DNA of 64,000 nt from Chamaecyparis obtusa (GCA_027943335.1 BSBK01007726.1:434001-498000), one strand, 5' to 3'. Counted from the stretch's first letter, positions 11,162 through 23,827 are shown. Numbers and translations: made by a program. Notes: a model not told the origin generated them from the letters alone.

Positions 11162-12060
11162 TACCTAGGTATCACTTGTTCAAGTCTAGTAGATTCTTCT
11201 TATGTCAGTTGAATCACTTCTTCCACATTATTTTGTTATTCTAGTTCATGCAATTTTGGTTTGATATACACAATTTCCTAATCATCCTCTGTCACTTTCT
11301 TTCTTGAATCACCAGATTTCTTAGGATATTCATCCACCTTTACATTTTCATTCTCAATCATTTTGTTAGTTCTCTTATTGAGACACTTATATGCTTTACT
11401 TTTAGTAGAATAACCCAAGAAAACTCCTTCATAACATTTTGGATCAAACTTGCATGTGTGATCACCCCTCTTAATATAACATCTACTGCCAAAGACTTTG
11501 AAATATTTAACATTAGGTGATTGAACATACCATAGTTCATAAGGTGTCTTATTGGTTCCTTTATTTGCACCAGGTTCAGTGTGCAGAAAATAGTACTAAT
11601 TTCTTCAAGTTCTAGTACATTTTTAGTACATCACCTTGATTCAACATTATCCTTGCACAATCCACTAAAGTTTTGTTCTTCCTCTCTACAACATCACTTT
11701 TTTGTGGAGTCCTTGGTGAAGACATTTGTCTCTTGATTCCATTATCTTCACAATACTTAACAAATTTACTAGAAGTAAACTTTCCTCCTCTATCATACCT
11801 TAAACACTTAAAATTAGTACCTGATTCCTTCTCAATGAGTGCCTTGAATGCTTTGAATTTTTGGAATGCATCAGAATTCTCCTTCAACAAGGTTACCCAT
11901 ATTATTCTAGAATAATAATCAATAAATAATATTAAATATCTATCACCCTGATAACTTCTCCATCTCATAAGCCCACAAAGATCAATATGCACCAAATAAA
12001 ATAGGCCCTCAAATGAACAAAACTTTCTTTTAAAAGTATCTAACTATTTAACTTACCTAG
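11162..12060 (-). pseudogene. D: Copia integrase and post-integrase region
   Basis: The minus-strand frame at 11612-11995 gives the integrase core: HIDLCG (first Asp), DRYLILFIDYYSR, RYDRGGKF (second Asp; the usual RSDRGGEF is altered) and VVERKN (Glu). Downstream frames encode the region leading toward RT (TPYELWY-like text, SCYIKRG-like text, then RLEQVIPRYV). The coding stops abruptly at about 11162 beside F's LTR. RT and RNase H of D are absent from the window. Several stops and frameshifts. Confidence 0.8.
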
Positions 12061-13316
12061 GTGACATTATTTACACATCATGTTGTCTGGAATGACTAAT
12101 TGTGGAAATACCCTAACCACATTTGTCTTACTTTGATTAAACTATCAAAATTTAAATGACATAATATTCTATGCCATAGACAACTATCTTCAACCTTTAC
12201 AACCAAATAACTATTCACATTATTATTTAGATGGAATAACTTACCTCTAGTTTTCCTACTGGTAGCAATATCATCATCTGATCTTCCAATTATTCTACAC
12301 ATACCTCCTTTGAACTCCAATTTGTAACCTATATCATTTAGCTAACCTACACTCAACAAATTATATGTTAGACCATCCACAAGATAAATAGAATCTATAT
12401 TACTCTTACCATTTAAAGAAATGGTTCCTTTTCCTTTAACCAAACAAGGTTTATTGTTGCCGAACCTTACCACACCACCATCAAAATCATCTAGATTAAT
12501 GAACTTACTCTTTTCACTAGCCATGTGATGTGAGTACCTTCTATCTATAATTCATTCATCTGTGTGTCTCATGTGAGAAACTAGTTCCTTTTCACCTTTC
12601 AATTAATCTTCTTTGACAACAACAAATACAATCTCCTCTTCCTCATTATCTTCTAATTATTCATTGGTAACTCCTTCATCAACTGCAAAATAGCATTGTT
12701 TCTTCCCTTTTCCCTTAAAAATTCTAAACTTATCCTTTTTTTCACCATTAGGACATCTAGATACAATATATCCAATCTTATTGCATGAAAAACATTTGAA
12801 TGGTAGATTGCCTTTTTACTTACCAATCCCTCTAGGCAATCTCTTTGCTAATAGTGCTTCAAGCTCTCTGTGTTTCCTTTTATCTTCCAAGATAGGTTCA
12901 AGTTCCCTGGTGTAACTTGACATGCAATCAAAATCAAGACTTAATTCTTTATCTTTCCTTACTGGTACATTAGATGCTGAGGCCTTGGAAGTTGTCCCAA
13001 CTCTTGGAATAATGTTATAAAAGTTATTTAACACAAATGTAGTAAGCCTACCAAATAGTTCATCTATAGTAACACTATCAAAATTTTGCATCTCATTTAT
13101 AGTAGCAAATATAATGGAATGAGTAGGTAGTAAAGCTCTTGACATTTTACTTACCAAAACATCTTCATCAATAGTTCCACTAGCACCTCTGATAGTGCCA
13201 AACACTTCTTTTATTCTTTGGCCATATTATGTAATGTTCTCTCCTTCTACCATATGTATGTCATCATACTTACCGCCGAGACTCTCTTCCTTACCTTTTT
13301 TCAAATGAATATCTTA
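12061..13316 (-). pseudogene. D: Copia gag (C-terminal part), protease and GAG-pre-integrase
   Basis: Reading leftwards from 13316, gag encodes WxxLKQIYGG-type text completed across the A insertion, then EVFGTIRGASGTIDEDVL and SRALLPTHSI. A zinc knuckle near 12780 (FSCNKIGYIVSRCP) and a protease region follow. The protease active site normally reading DSGCS is damaged (DRRYSHHMASEKSKF). The ORF at 12342-12524 and the GAG-pre-integrase motif LWHRILCHLNFDSLIKV (about 12120-12180) complete the order gag-PR-IN typical of Ty1/Copia. Element A interrupts the gag at 13316. Confidence 0.8.
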
Positions 13317-14138
13317 TGTTGGTAATTTGGCTGAGTTAGTTACATAGATGTTGTCATTATGGAAACATATGCTCTACATGAAGATCGCATAGGTCAGAGA
13401 GCTAGTATGTCAGAGCGCAATGCAAAATTGTCTAAGTATAAGATAGTGTGTTTTTGCTAGTGAACCCAAAGATAGTTTTGATTGGCGATGTTGATTGGAG
13501 TAAGTTCAATGCTTACACACTTTAACATAGACTCTAAGGTGACTATTGAAGACTCACCTTAGAGTGCAAGTTAGTACGACATGTACAGAAGAAGTTATGA
13601 TAGTTTTACTAAAGATAGTGTTAAGCCGACATGACAGAATATGAAGACATAATTGATAAAGAGGTAAGGGATTATTTTGTTTATCAAAATAATGACTTAA
13701 CAATATAAAGGGATGACATCCTAGATGTTAACCCTTGAATAAAGATGTTTAATAATATTATAGCCAACTGGAAAGTTATTAATCTTAATAACTTGTATAA
13801 AGATATGTAAAGATGTAATTGTAAAAAAGAGAAGTAACGAATGTATGTAATAGCGATAGTGAAAGAGAAGAGAAGAGATCTTGATGCAAGCAATATAAGG
13901 ATACTTTTGATTAGTGGATCTTTGTGGGTACCATCCCCACTGGGCTGTTCCCTTGGCCAGGGTATCCTTGAGAACAAATAATGTGTTATGAGCTCTTTTA
14001 TTTTATTGCTATGCATTTTGTTTAGCTTTCTATGTCATGCATGCATTAAGATAATCTGTTATATCCATAATTAGGCAAAAGTAAAAGTTTTGAGAATAAT
14101 GATTCACCCCCCCCTCTCATTATTCCCTATTTCTAATA
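13317..14138 (+). repeat. A: 5' LTR
   Basis: It starts TGTTGGTAATTTGG and ends TTCTAATA (TTCTAACA in the other copy). The partner copy starts TGTTGGCAATTTGG at 25110. A TATA-like CAATATAAAGG lies near 13703. The segment 13590-13625 preserves the uninterrupted form of the site where B later entered the other LTR. Confidence 0.9.
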
Positions 14139-14140
14139 AT

Positions 14141-14152
14141 TGGTATCAAAGC
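14141..14152 (+). promoter_or_regulatory. A: primer binding site, initiator tRNA-Met type
   Basis: TGGTATCAAAGC starts two bases after the LTR and differs at one base from the usual TGGTATCAGAGC complementary to plant tRNA-iMet. Confidence 0.85.
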
Positions 14153-14169
14153 TTAGTTACTCAAAAAAG

Positions 14170-15290
14170 AATCATTCAAGAAAAGCCTAGCAGCTTGAGT
14201 AAGATCTCTATGAATATGAATTAGCTACAAAAGAATCTTGAAGAAGCTCTTGAATAGATTGATATGCTTACTAAAAAAAGAGATACTTTGTAAGGAAAAT
14301 TTGCTGATGCAAAGAACCTCATTGAGAAACTGAAAAACAAATTAGAAGATTTGAAATTTGAAAAGGAATCTGAAATTCACATTGAAGATTGTGATGAAAA
14401 CTTAGAAAAAGAAATTGAGATCCTTAAACATGAACTGAAGATAGAAAATTTGAAGCTAAGTCTAAAAGATGGAAGTGGCAAGAATGAAGCAAATTTGAAA
14501 TCTGAGAATGAAAATCTTAAGCTTGAAAATGAAGGGCTAAAATCTAAACTTGGTAAAGTAACATCTAAACTTGAGAAAGTCAATTTGCAATATGTTGAAC
14601 TTGAGAAATACAATACAATTGTGAAAGGAGAACTGAGTCAATCTAAGCAACAACTTCAAATACTATATTCAAATAGTGAGAAGATTGATGAATAAATATC
14701 TTATCAAAAACCATTCTATGATAAAATTGGTCTTGGATTCAACACTTTTAAAGAAAATGAAGAAAGTAGGGAACCAGATCTAAAAATACCTGAAAGCATA
14801 GATGAGAAGAAGTCTAATGAGATTAACAAATTTGAAGATAAACCTAAGGAAGAAGAACCACCTAAGTAAGAGGAATCATGTAAAGGTATGCAAAGAGAAT
14901 TCAAAGGTAGATTTTTTGCTTGTAATATTGTTGGTCATATGAAGAGAGATTGCACATGTAAGCAATTTAAACCTCTTAATGGTTATTGTTAGAATTTTCA
15001 TGGTTTTGGACATAGAGTTATTGAATGTAGAAAACCTAAATTTGTTGAGAATAACAATAGTAGTAGAATGTTTAGAACTACTAACCATGCAGATAAGAAA
15101 CCTACTGAAGATATGAACAGAAGAAATGGATTAGTATGTTATATATGCAACAAGGTTGGACACATTGCTAGAAATTGAAGATCATAGATCAATCAGCCTG
15201 GACCAAGATATGGAAACAATGGAATAGTTTGTCAGATATGTAACAAGATTGGACATACAACAAGGTTTTGCAGAATGAACAATACAGTTT
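14170..15290 (+). pseudogene. A: Gag remnant with coiled coil and four zinc knuckles
   Basis: The open part at 14351-14695 is a strongly charged coiled coil (LKLENEGLKSKLGKVTSKL). A Sirevirus-type motif follows (YDKIGLGF, about 14718). Four CCHC-type knuckles follow at about 14925-15290: CNIVGHMKRDC, one whose first half is broken by a stop, CYICNKVGHIARN (last Cys lost) and CQICNKIGHTTRFC. The capsid-type N-terminal domain expected in Sirevirus gag is not visible. Zinc knuckles bind the element RNA in the particle. Stops interrupt the frame, so this copy is dead. Confidence 0.72.
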
Positions 15291-15870
15291 TTCATAATAA
15301 TCCTAACCCTAGAAGTCATGTAGGAAGAAATGAAGATGCAAGAAACAGTCAAAAAGGATGTTGTAGTAATTTAGATGAAGTGAAGTTTGTTAAAAGAACA
15401 TATCAAGGAGACATATTCAGCACAAAAGGCAGTTAGAAAGGTGAAGTATTAAATTTGTAAGAATGAATCTTTACTTGACCCATCTCAAAGTACTTAATTC
15501 ATGAAAATAGAAACTTAGATTAGTGTAGAAATTGATATATGATGAATTGAGTCTTGCGTAGTTAATGCAAGGTATTATATGATGTTCTAATGCTATGGTT
15601 AAGAGAACAAAGAAAAATATTATGTTTTGCGAGATCGCAAGAATTTTTCAGTTTTGTAGGTTAACAGAATCAGCTTTTTGGAAAGAAGCCACAAAAGAAT
15701 TGAATGCGATGTCAGATCTAAGTGAGATTCAAATGATAAAGGTCATGAATTGTATTATTTGATCATCAAAGTGAATATAAGTATTAAGGAGATCGAAAAA
15801 CAATGATTGGAAGTGTTTTGCAAGGATTTGGTGAAGAATTTTTGTGCCGAATCTATGCAAGCCCTAAATC
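15291..15870 (+). other. A: non-coding spacer between gag remnant and accessory ORF
   Basis: AT-rich, with no frame longer than a few dozen codons and no recognised motif. In autonomous relatives, protease and pol would follow the knuckles; here nothing of them is seen. Confidence 0.4.
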
Positions 15871-18012
15871 ATGAAATCGAGATATTTTACTTGGCAGATC
15901 TTTAAATCAGTTAAGGAATTAGAGAAAATCATGGATATTTCTTTGATTTACAATGTCAGAGATAAGAAGAGACCTAGGGTGAAAAGGGAACTAGTAGAAC
16001 CCTTGGAAGATGATCCTAGGTTATCTTTATCATCCGTACCAGACAAAGTTTTACATCGAGAGAATGTTAGAAGTTATCTAGAATGTAAACTAGAGACTAT
16101 GAGTGATAGTGATTTCACAAAGGAATATCAGAAGATCTATAATCAAGACATGTCATTGAAAGTAGGGTTTGAGCATTTGAAAGATAATGAGATCATTAAG
16201 TATGCTTTACAATATGAATTTGACAATGAAGAATGTACCAAGATAATCCTAAGCAGAATTCACAATGGAAAGTTTTGGTTAGATGATAGAGTGATAGATA
16301 TCATAGCTGACTTAATTCATGAAGTAACTGGACATGTAAAACTGGAGCCATTCCTTTAAATGAGAAAAACATGAGGAAAATATTCATAGACAACACAAAT
16401 TCATCCTACAATGGTAGAGGAATAGTAATTAGAAAGATACAACAAGATGATGTCAGATACTTGTGTAAGATCCTAACAACTAAGTTTTGTGCTAACTCGA
16501 GAGAGGATGACATGGCAGCTAGAATGATACATGCGGCTTATTTGATGTGTGTTGATAAAGTACAAGTTAACATGTGTGAGATTTTGAGAATTTAGTTGTT
16601 TGAGAATTTGGAAAAGATAAAGAAGACTAAGTATTCATAGTTTAGATTCTCATCTTTAATCACTTATATGTTTTCTTATTTATTGAGAATATTTCCTTAC
16701 ACCATTGGATATGAATGGAATGATGGACAAACTACAATGGAAAGGATTAACCAAGTGTATAAGAGGCATGTTATTGATAAAGTAAATTAAAGTGCAGTGT
16801 TGGTAATTAAAACATTTCAGAATTTGATGTCAAGCAGATCAAGGATCCCACAGTCTCTTGTGGAGAAGTATAAAAATGAGATATGTTTCATGGTTGATAC
16901 TAACTTTACTTACATTGAAGTAGTAGAACCTAGAATAGAGTTCATAGACCCTCTTGGCTATGAAATATTTGAGATTGAGATAGAAGAATATGTGAGTAGA
17001 CTACTTAAGTGCAAGATGGATATTCACAGTAATAGGTTTGGAACCTTTGAGGAGAACTTCAACTTCACAAAGACCATCCTTGAATAGAAACAGTCAAAGA
17101 AAAGAGTTGAGAGTAAAATCAAGAAAATTCTAAAAGATACAAGGATGATTGAACATGAGTTCTTGGTAGCCAAACAAATAGCAGCAACAACTAGAGAAAT
17201 TGGACAAAAAGAAGTTTTGTCTATGCCACCTTTATCATCAATTACAGTACAGCAAGGAGAAACACAAGTTAAGGTGAAAGTCAAAGAAATAGAGAAGGAT
17301 CAAGAAACAAGAAAATCCACTAGATCAACCTCCTCCACACCTAGCAAAAGAATAAAATAGATTGCTACTGGACCGGGTAAGAGGTAGAAGACATTGGTGC
17401 CACCAGTTCAAAGGGAAATTGCAGAAATCAAAGATGATGAAAACACTCCTGTTAAGAAGAAATCTTGGAAACCTAGAATTGAAAATTTTAATGAACAAAT
17501 TATTCAAGATGGAGACTTTACAAAGATGAACAAATAGTATGATCTCTATGATTATATAGAAAGAATGAATCTAGAAAATACTATGGTGAAGTATATGATT
17601 TTATCTGATAAGAAATTTGATACAATTTAGGGTAAGATATCTAATGACTTGTACAAGAAACTTGTAAATAGAAAGAAGAGAGCATCAGAGGAAGATATAA
17701 CTATTAGAGAAAATATTGTAAGAAAAGAACACTTCAATCAGATCATGAAGGATCTAAACACCCATTTGAGAACCAAGAAGAGAAATATTCAGATTATGGC
17801 AGGTAGATATGAAGAAATTAACACAGAAACAAAGCAAGCAATCATCAAGGTTATGTTAGAGAATGTTGGAGAACTATCAGTTGCAGTAGAATCTAAAGAT
17901 CAAGTAGAAGAAGCAGAACAAGAGGACATTCCTTCTCCTTCATCCATAAATATTGAGGATGAAGCCATGAATGTTGAAGGAACAAAGATCACCTTGGATA
18001 GTGATGATAACT
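15871..18012 (+). pseudogene. A: long accessory ORF of unknown function, first part
   Basis: Frames at 15871-16359, 16371-16595, 16797-17087, 17145-17360 and 17649-18012 read as one decayed protein. It has one shift near 16355 and stops. The N-terminal 160 residues are acidic and unrecognised. The segment SSYNGRGIVIRKIQQDDVRY, then ARMIHAAYLMCVDKVQVNMC and FRFSSLITYMF resembles the putative plant transposon protein family (Transposase_32-like) found inside plant retroelements; moderate confidence. A basic, Ser/Thr-rich linker (KSTRSTSSTPSKRIK) and a coiled-coil section follow. E interrupts the ORF at 18012, and it continues in phase at 23833. Confidence 0.6.
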
Positions 18013-18900
18013 TGATGAAGGGTGCTCCCCTTAATACTACAAACACATAAGAGAAACAGAGAAACAATAACAATATGCAAGAATAGAAAATGGGCTTCTT
18101 GATGAAGGGTGCTCCCCTTAATACCACAAACACATAATAGAAACAGAGAAACAACAACAATATGCAAGAACAGAACATGGGCTTCTTATTATCTCCACAA
18201 ATGTGGAATTATAAACTTTCAAAATTACAATATGCAAAGCCACATGGGCATTCCCTTACAATATTCTGTAGGACAAAGCCTCGAATCAATACCTAGATCT
18301 ACTACCCAGAAATGCCTAGACAACACTACGGGCCTTCTTTATATAGGCAATTTCCACCGCCTGAGAAGGTTCTAGAAATTTAGCCGTTAAGGCCGACTAT
18401 ACATAGAATTATTTTATTTTCACAATTTTTACAATAGGGTCAGCTCAAAAGAAATACAAAATATGCTTTTAGGTAGCCCAACTTTCGAAGGCCATAATTT
18501 TTTAACCGTAGCTCTATTTTTCTATTATAGCCACTTTTCAGAAACATCATGATGAGATCTACAGTGCTTGACAAGCACATGCGCTAGTTAGCTGGGGCTC
18601 GATTGCGATCTGGAGCCTCTAAGGCCTTCAAAATTGACCTAAAAGATTTTGTACCCAAAAATCTCAATAACTTCACCAATACTAATGATGTGGCAATGAA
18701 ACTCAATTGGTAGGCTGAAATGACTAGGATGAACCTCCAACTGTGACATCAAAACATTCTGAGATCATAAGACCAACTTACTAAAAATAGTAAGTTTCCA
18801 TAAATAACAGCTCTACATAAGATAGCCCTTATTGAAAAGAAAATAGAAATATTTTTGGGTGATGCAAGATTGCTCTTACACCCAGGATGCTCTTGCATCA
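18013..18900 (-). repeat. E: 3' LTR, with internal 87-bp duplication
   Basis: On the plus strand it starts TGATGAAGGGTGCTCC and ends CTCTTGCATCA. Its first 87 bases (18013-18099) are repeated at once at 18100-18186. The same duplication is in the other LTR, so it was present before insertion. Confidence 0.9.
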
Positions 18901-18963
18901 AACACCTGGGGTAATTTGAGAAGTGACCCTATCACGACTTAGGTGTGCAGAGGAAAACCAAGA

Positions 18964-19105
18964 TGGTTAACCTCCTCCTTCGTTAGCCATGATGAATCTT
19001 CAACAGGTTGTCCTTTCCATTTGACCAAATACTCTTCATATGTCTGGTTCCTTGTGCTTCTACCAACATGACTATCCAGTAGGTCTTCAATTTCCTTGAT
19101 ATCTA
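18964..19105 (-). pseudogene. E: chromodomain
   Basis: The minus strand encodes LDSHVGRSTRNQTYEEYLVK, then WKGQPVEDSSWLTKEEV, the tryptophan-bearing core of a chromodomain. Chromoviruses use this domain to guide integration to particular chromatin. It follows the integrase C-terminus directly, as expected for the family. Confidence 0.85.
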
Positions 19106-20297
19106 AACTGGTTGCTGGAATACTCCACTATGCTACTGTAACCTCATCTTTAGCACCTCCTTCATGATACTTTGTTAGATCTAAAACATTAAATACTAGT
19201 GAAATATTTAGCTCAATAGGCAACTTGACCTTATATGCATTTCCTGAATCATGCTTCTTCAGTATCTTACATGGCCCAAACTTTTTCATTTTCAGCTTGA
19301 TATATGTACCAACTAGAAATTGCTCCTTCCACAAATGAACCATGACTTCATCTCCAACCTGAAATTCCTTATGCCTCCTTTACTCATCTCCCTTAGCCTT
19401 ATACTGCACATTCATCTTGGTAATATGCTTCCTCACCTCCTCATGGATGTTCTTCAAATGTTCTACAAAATCCTTAGCTTTAGCAATACTTATTTCCCCT
19501 TTATCTATCTTTCTCAACTCAAATGCATTTCTCATACTACTTCCATATACAATCTAGAATGGTGATTTACTAGTGCTCCTATTGATAGAATTATTGTATG
19601 AAAATTCTTCCTATGGTAAAATCAAATCCCATCCCATTGGCTTATCTCCAACCAAACATCTCAGCAAATTTCTCAAACTCCTATTCACCACCTCTGTTTG
19701 TCCATTAGTCTTTGGATGATGTGATGAACTGAACTTCAAACCTATCTTCAACTTCTTCCTCATTGTACGTGAGAAATATTCAACAAACTTAGTGTCCTGA
19801 TCTGAAACTATGGTCCTTGGAAAACCATGTAGTCTCACCACTTCTCTGAAAAATAATTCTACTACATGAACTACATCATTAGTCTTCTTGCAGGGAATAA
19901 AATGTGCCATCTTTGAAAATCTGTCAACCACCACAAAAATTGAATCATGTCCCCACTGTGTCCTCGATAAACCAAGAACAAAGTCCATAGTGATATCCTC
20001 CCAAGGTTTCTCTAGTATAGGTAATGGTTAATACAGCCTTATATTCTGCTTCACTCCTTTCACCATTTGACATACTCTACAACTCTGTACAAACTTCTTG
20101 ACATCTTGCTACAACTGTGGCCAATAATAATTCTCACTAACCAAAGTAAGGGTTTTATCTCAACAAAAATGTCCAGCCAATCCTCCTCTATGCTTCTCTT
20201 TGATGAAATTCTCCCTCATAAAACTTCTTGAAATGTACAACTGACTCCCTTTGAATAGCATATCATCCTGAATGATGAAATCCAACCACTTCAGTCA
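19106..20297 (-). pseudogene. E: integrase
   Basis: From the right come the histidine/cysteine-type N-terminus (YYWPQL, then SCRVCQ), the catalytic core at 19611-19988 and the C-terminal region at 19128-19343 (FGPCKILKKHDSGNAYKVKL). Core residues are all visible: Asp in MDFVLG, Asp in TIVSDQD and Glu in [11 protein letters not shown]. Stops fall between the pieces. The segment joins straight onto the end of RT near 20298. Confidence 0.85.
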
Positions 20298-21140
20298 AGG
20301 GTCCACAAATACTGCTAAAATTTATGATAAAATTTCTGTAAAAACTAGCCAAACCATGAAAAGATCTTACCTCAGTAGCACTCCTTGGAGTAGGCCATTC
20401 AAGGATAGCCTATACTTTCTCTAGGTCTATTTTTAGACCTTCTACTGAAACTACAAATCCCAAATACACTAACTCTTTCTTCACAAAATTGGACTTCTTC
20501 AAATTTATCAACAATTTCTCTTCTCTCGGCTTCTCAAACACCATACGAATATACATCATATGCTCTACCAATGTCTTACTAAAGATCAAAATATCATCTA
20601 GGTACACAATCAAAAATTTACCCAAAAATTCTTTCAGAACCTCATTCATGAGATGCATGAAATTGCTGGGTGCATTGGTTAGCCCAAAAGGCATGACTAA
20701 CCACTCATACAGTCTTTCCTTTGTCTTGAAGGTAGTCTTCCATTCATCTCCTTCTCTAATCTGAATCTGATGATATCCACTCTTCAAATCTATCTTTGAG
20801 AAATACACAACTCCACTCAAACAGTCCATAATATCATCCATTTATGGCAATGGAAACTTATACTTCAATATGATCTTGTTTATTGCCCTGCAGTCTGTAC
20901 ACATCCTCCATTCTCCATTCTTCTTTGGTTCTAATATTGTTGGTATAGCACATGGACTTAGGATCTCCTGAATCAATCCCTTTTGTAACAACTCATGTAC
21001 TTGTTTGTTCAACTCTTCACTTTCTGTTAGTGTCATTTTGTGTGCTACCTTGTTTAGAAAACAAGCTCCTGGAATCAAATCCATCTGATGACTGATCTTC
21101 CTTACCAGTGGTAATCCATCAAGTATATTATCAGATACAA
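20298..21140 (-). pseudogene. E: reverse transcriptase, RNase H deleted
   Basis: The minus-strand frames 20842-21084 and 20410-20841 give the RT palm ([45 protein letters not shown]) with an intact YLDD box near 20590. The connection region ([24 protein letters not shown]) ends at about 20298. Text that normally follows RNase H begins at once, so about 400 bases covering RNase H are missing. RT itself looks little damaged. Confidence 0.85.
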
Positions 21141-22850
21141 TATCTTAAAACTCATTCAATAAATTTGCAACCTCTATAGGTACATCATCTACTTCCTCTT
21201 TACCAGTTTTTAGAATTAAAGCAAAACACACATGCTCATGCCTCATACCATCTAAAAATTTTCTTCCATCAATAAAAGTTATTATTGCATTACCACATAC
21301 CTTTTCTTTGGTCTCCTTCAATGGCTTTAGCTTATGTCGCACTCCATCCTTTGTCTGGGAATAGGTATTCACATGACCATCATGTACAACACATCTATCA
21401 AACTACCACGGCCTACCCAACAATGTGTGACATGCATCCATAGGTATGATATCACATAGTACCTCATCATGGTACCCACCAATCTTGAACTTTACTAGGC
21501 ACTATTCACTGACCATGACCTTGTGGTCATCATGCACCCAGGCAATCCGATATGGATGTGGGTGTTTCTGTCTCTTGAGCTTCAACTTTTTCACCATCTC
21601 TTCTAACACCAAATTGTCAATGCTTCCACTATCAATAATCACATCACAACATTTACCCTCACACTTGCATCTAGTGCGAAAAAGGCTCCTCCTTTGCTCG
21701 GGTTCATTCTCACCACTCAACAGGACTCTCCTGGTAATCGATGTTTCTCCTCTTTTAGCATCTTCAGAATTTGATGATCTAGCATCTTCATCTACATGTG
21801 CCACTCTAGCCTAGCCTTCATTCCTCCTATCCATCCTTCCTTGGATTTGAGGACATTCAAATTCCCTATGACCTTCTTCTCCATAGTGAAAATATGTTCC
21901 ACAGAAGCCTCCTCTTCCAGAACCTTGTCATCTTCCTCTTCCTCTTCCTCTCTGATCTCTATTGTTTTGATCTTGGAAATGATTGGAATTGTTTCCTCTT
22001 TGATTTTGACTACTACTGGCCTCATCCTTTTTTTTAAGATCCTCATTTTGGCCTCCATATGACCATCCACCAGATCATCCATTGTGACCTCTTCCATTTT
22101 GTCTGCTTTCGATCTTCTTGTTCAGCTTTTCCTCTACTTTTAGAGAAAACTGGTATGCCTCTTCAATACTGTTCATTTGAACTAGATTCAACTCCTCCTA
22201 AATGCTTGGCCTCAACCCATTAAGGTAATGGGAAACTTTCTCCTTATCAGCTTCTGCATGGCCTGTTCTAATGAGGATTCGATAGAACTCCTCTGTATAC
22301 TCCTAAACAAATCATCCCGCTTGCTTCAAACTTTGCATTTTCTTCACTAGGTCAAGCTCATAATTAATAGGGATGAACTATCACTTCAATTTATCCACCA
22401 TCCATTCCCATCTTGTGATTTTATCCTTTCCTCTTCGATTTCACTCCAATTGAATCTCTTACCACTAGATCTTCGCATGACCTTTCAGTCTGGCCTTTGT
22501 GAATTTGACCCTATCAGGATCCTCAATATCTTCATACTCAAAATATTCTTCACATTCATTGATCCAGTAGATCAACTCCTCTGGGTTAAGATTTCCTGAA
22601 AATGTAGGAACCTCAATCTTAGGTCTTTTTCTGATCTTGAAAATGGCCCAAAAAAGTCTTTCTTCCTCCTGGTTCAATATTTTGACTTCTTCTTGATCTT
22701 CTTCTTCGGCTTCATCCTCACTTTCATCTCTGACATTAAGATTCATTCCTCTGTGAATCTCTTCTTGCAATGCTCGTACTTGTCTCTGAAGCACCCTAAC
22801 CTCAGGTGTTACAACACCAGCTCTTCTGCCACATTCCCTTCATGGAGGCA
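21141..22850 (-). pseudogene. E: gag and protease
   Basis: Gag starts in the right part (22465-22794: LQRQVRALQEEI, then PKIEVPTFSGNLNPEELIYW, the typical chromovirus capsid entry). A Glu-rich stretch lies at about 21930. The zinc knuckle near 21870 has two Cys changed to Tyr (TYFHYGEEGHREFECP). The protease at 21502-21804 keeps its catalytic Asp (IIDSGSIDNLVLEEM). Frameshifts and stops separate these blocks. Confidence 0.78.
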
Positions 22851-22938
22851 TTTTTGCGATGCGCGCTAAAACCCTAACCACAGTCCTAGTGCAAACTGCC
22901 AAACAGTCAATGATCTGTTTACACACTTAGGAACTCCT

Positions 22939-22950
22939 ACTCTGATACCA
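22939..22950 (-). promoter_or_regulatory. E: primer binding site, initiator tRNA-Met type
   Basis: The minus strand reads TGGTATCAGAGT two bases inside the right LTR, matching the plant tRNA-iMet 3' end and fixing E's orientation. Confidence 0.85.
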
Positions 22951-22952
22951 CT

Positions 22953-23827
22953 TGATGAAGGGTGCTCTACTTAATACCACAAACACATAAGAGAAATAGA
23001 GAAACAACAACAATATGCAAGAATAGAAAATGGGCTTCTTGATGAAGGGTGCTCCCCTTAATACCACAAACATATAAGAGAAATAGAGAAACAACAACAA
23101 TATGCAAGAACAGAAAATGAGCTTCTTATTATCTCCACAAATGTGGAATTACAAACTTTCAAAATTACAATATGCAAAGCCACATGGGCATTCCCTTACA
23201 ATATTTTGTAGGACAAAGCCTCAAATCAATACCCAGAACTACTTAGACAACACTGCTGGCCTTCTTTATATAGGCAATTTTCACTGCTCGAGAAGGTTCC
23301 AAAAATTTAGCCCTTAAGGTTGACTATACATAAAATTATTTTATTTTCACAATTTTTACAATAGGGTCGGCTCAAAAGAAATACAAAATATGCTTTTAGG
23401 TAGCCCAACTTCCAGAGGCCATAACTTTTTAACCGTAGCTCCATTTTTCTATTGTAACCACTTTTCGAAAATGCCATGACGAGATCTATAGTGCTTGACA
23501 TGCACAAGCCCTAGTCAACCAGGGGTCAATTGCGATCCAGAGCCTCTAAGGCCTTCAAAATTGACCTGAAAGATTTTGTACACAAAAACCTCAATAACTT
23601 CACCAATACTGATGATGTGGCAATGAAACTAAACTGGTAGGCTGAAATGACTAAGATGAACCTCTAACTGTGACATCAAAATATTCTAAGATCATATGAC
23701 CAACTTACTAAAAATAGTAAGTTTCCATAAATAGTAGCTCTGCACAAGATAGCCCTTATTAAAAAGCAAACAAAAATATTTTTGGGTGATGCAAGATTGC
23801 TCTTACACCCAGGATGCTCCTGCATCA
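22953..23827 (-). repeat. E: 5' LTR
   Basis: It matches 18013-18900 over its length with scattered substitutions and small indels, and carries the same 87-bp duplication (22953-23039 and from 23040). It ends CTCCTGCATCA, followed by TAACT. Confidence 0.9.

Larger units (their letters stand above)
18013..23827 (-). mobile_element. Element E: chromovirus (Ty3/Gypsy with chromodomain)
   Basis: LTRs 18013-18900 and 22953-23827 flank gag, protease, RT, integrase and a chromodomain on the minus strand. The target duplication is a perfect TAACT (18008-18012 and 23828-23832). The initiator-tRNA-Met primer site is next to the right (5') LTR. The RNase H domain is missing, so this copy could not complete replication. 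Confidence 0.92.

Noticed and set aside
13684..14016. Minus-strand ORF of 110 codons
   Set aside because: It is inside A's LTR, antisense to it, and its partner at 57129-57424 is frameshifted. No protein signal.
14377..14613. Ser/Phe-rich minus-strand ORF
   Set aside because: Antisense shadow of the coiled-coil gag of A.
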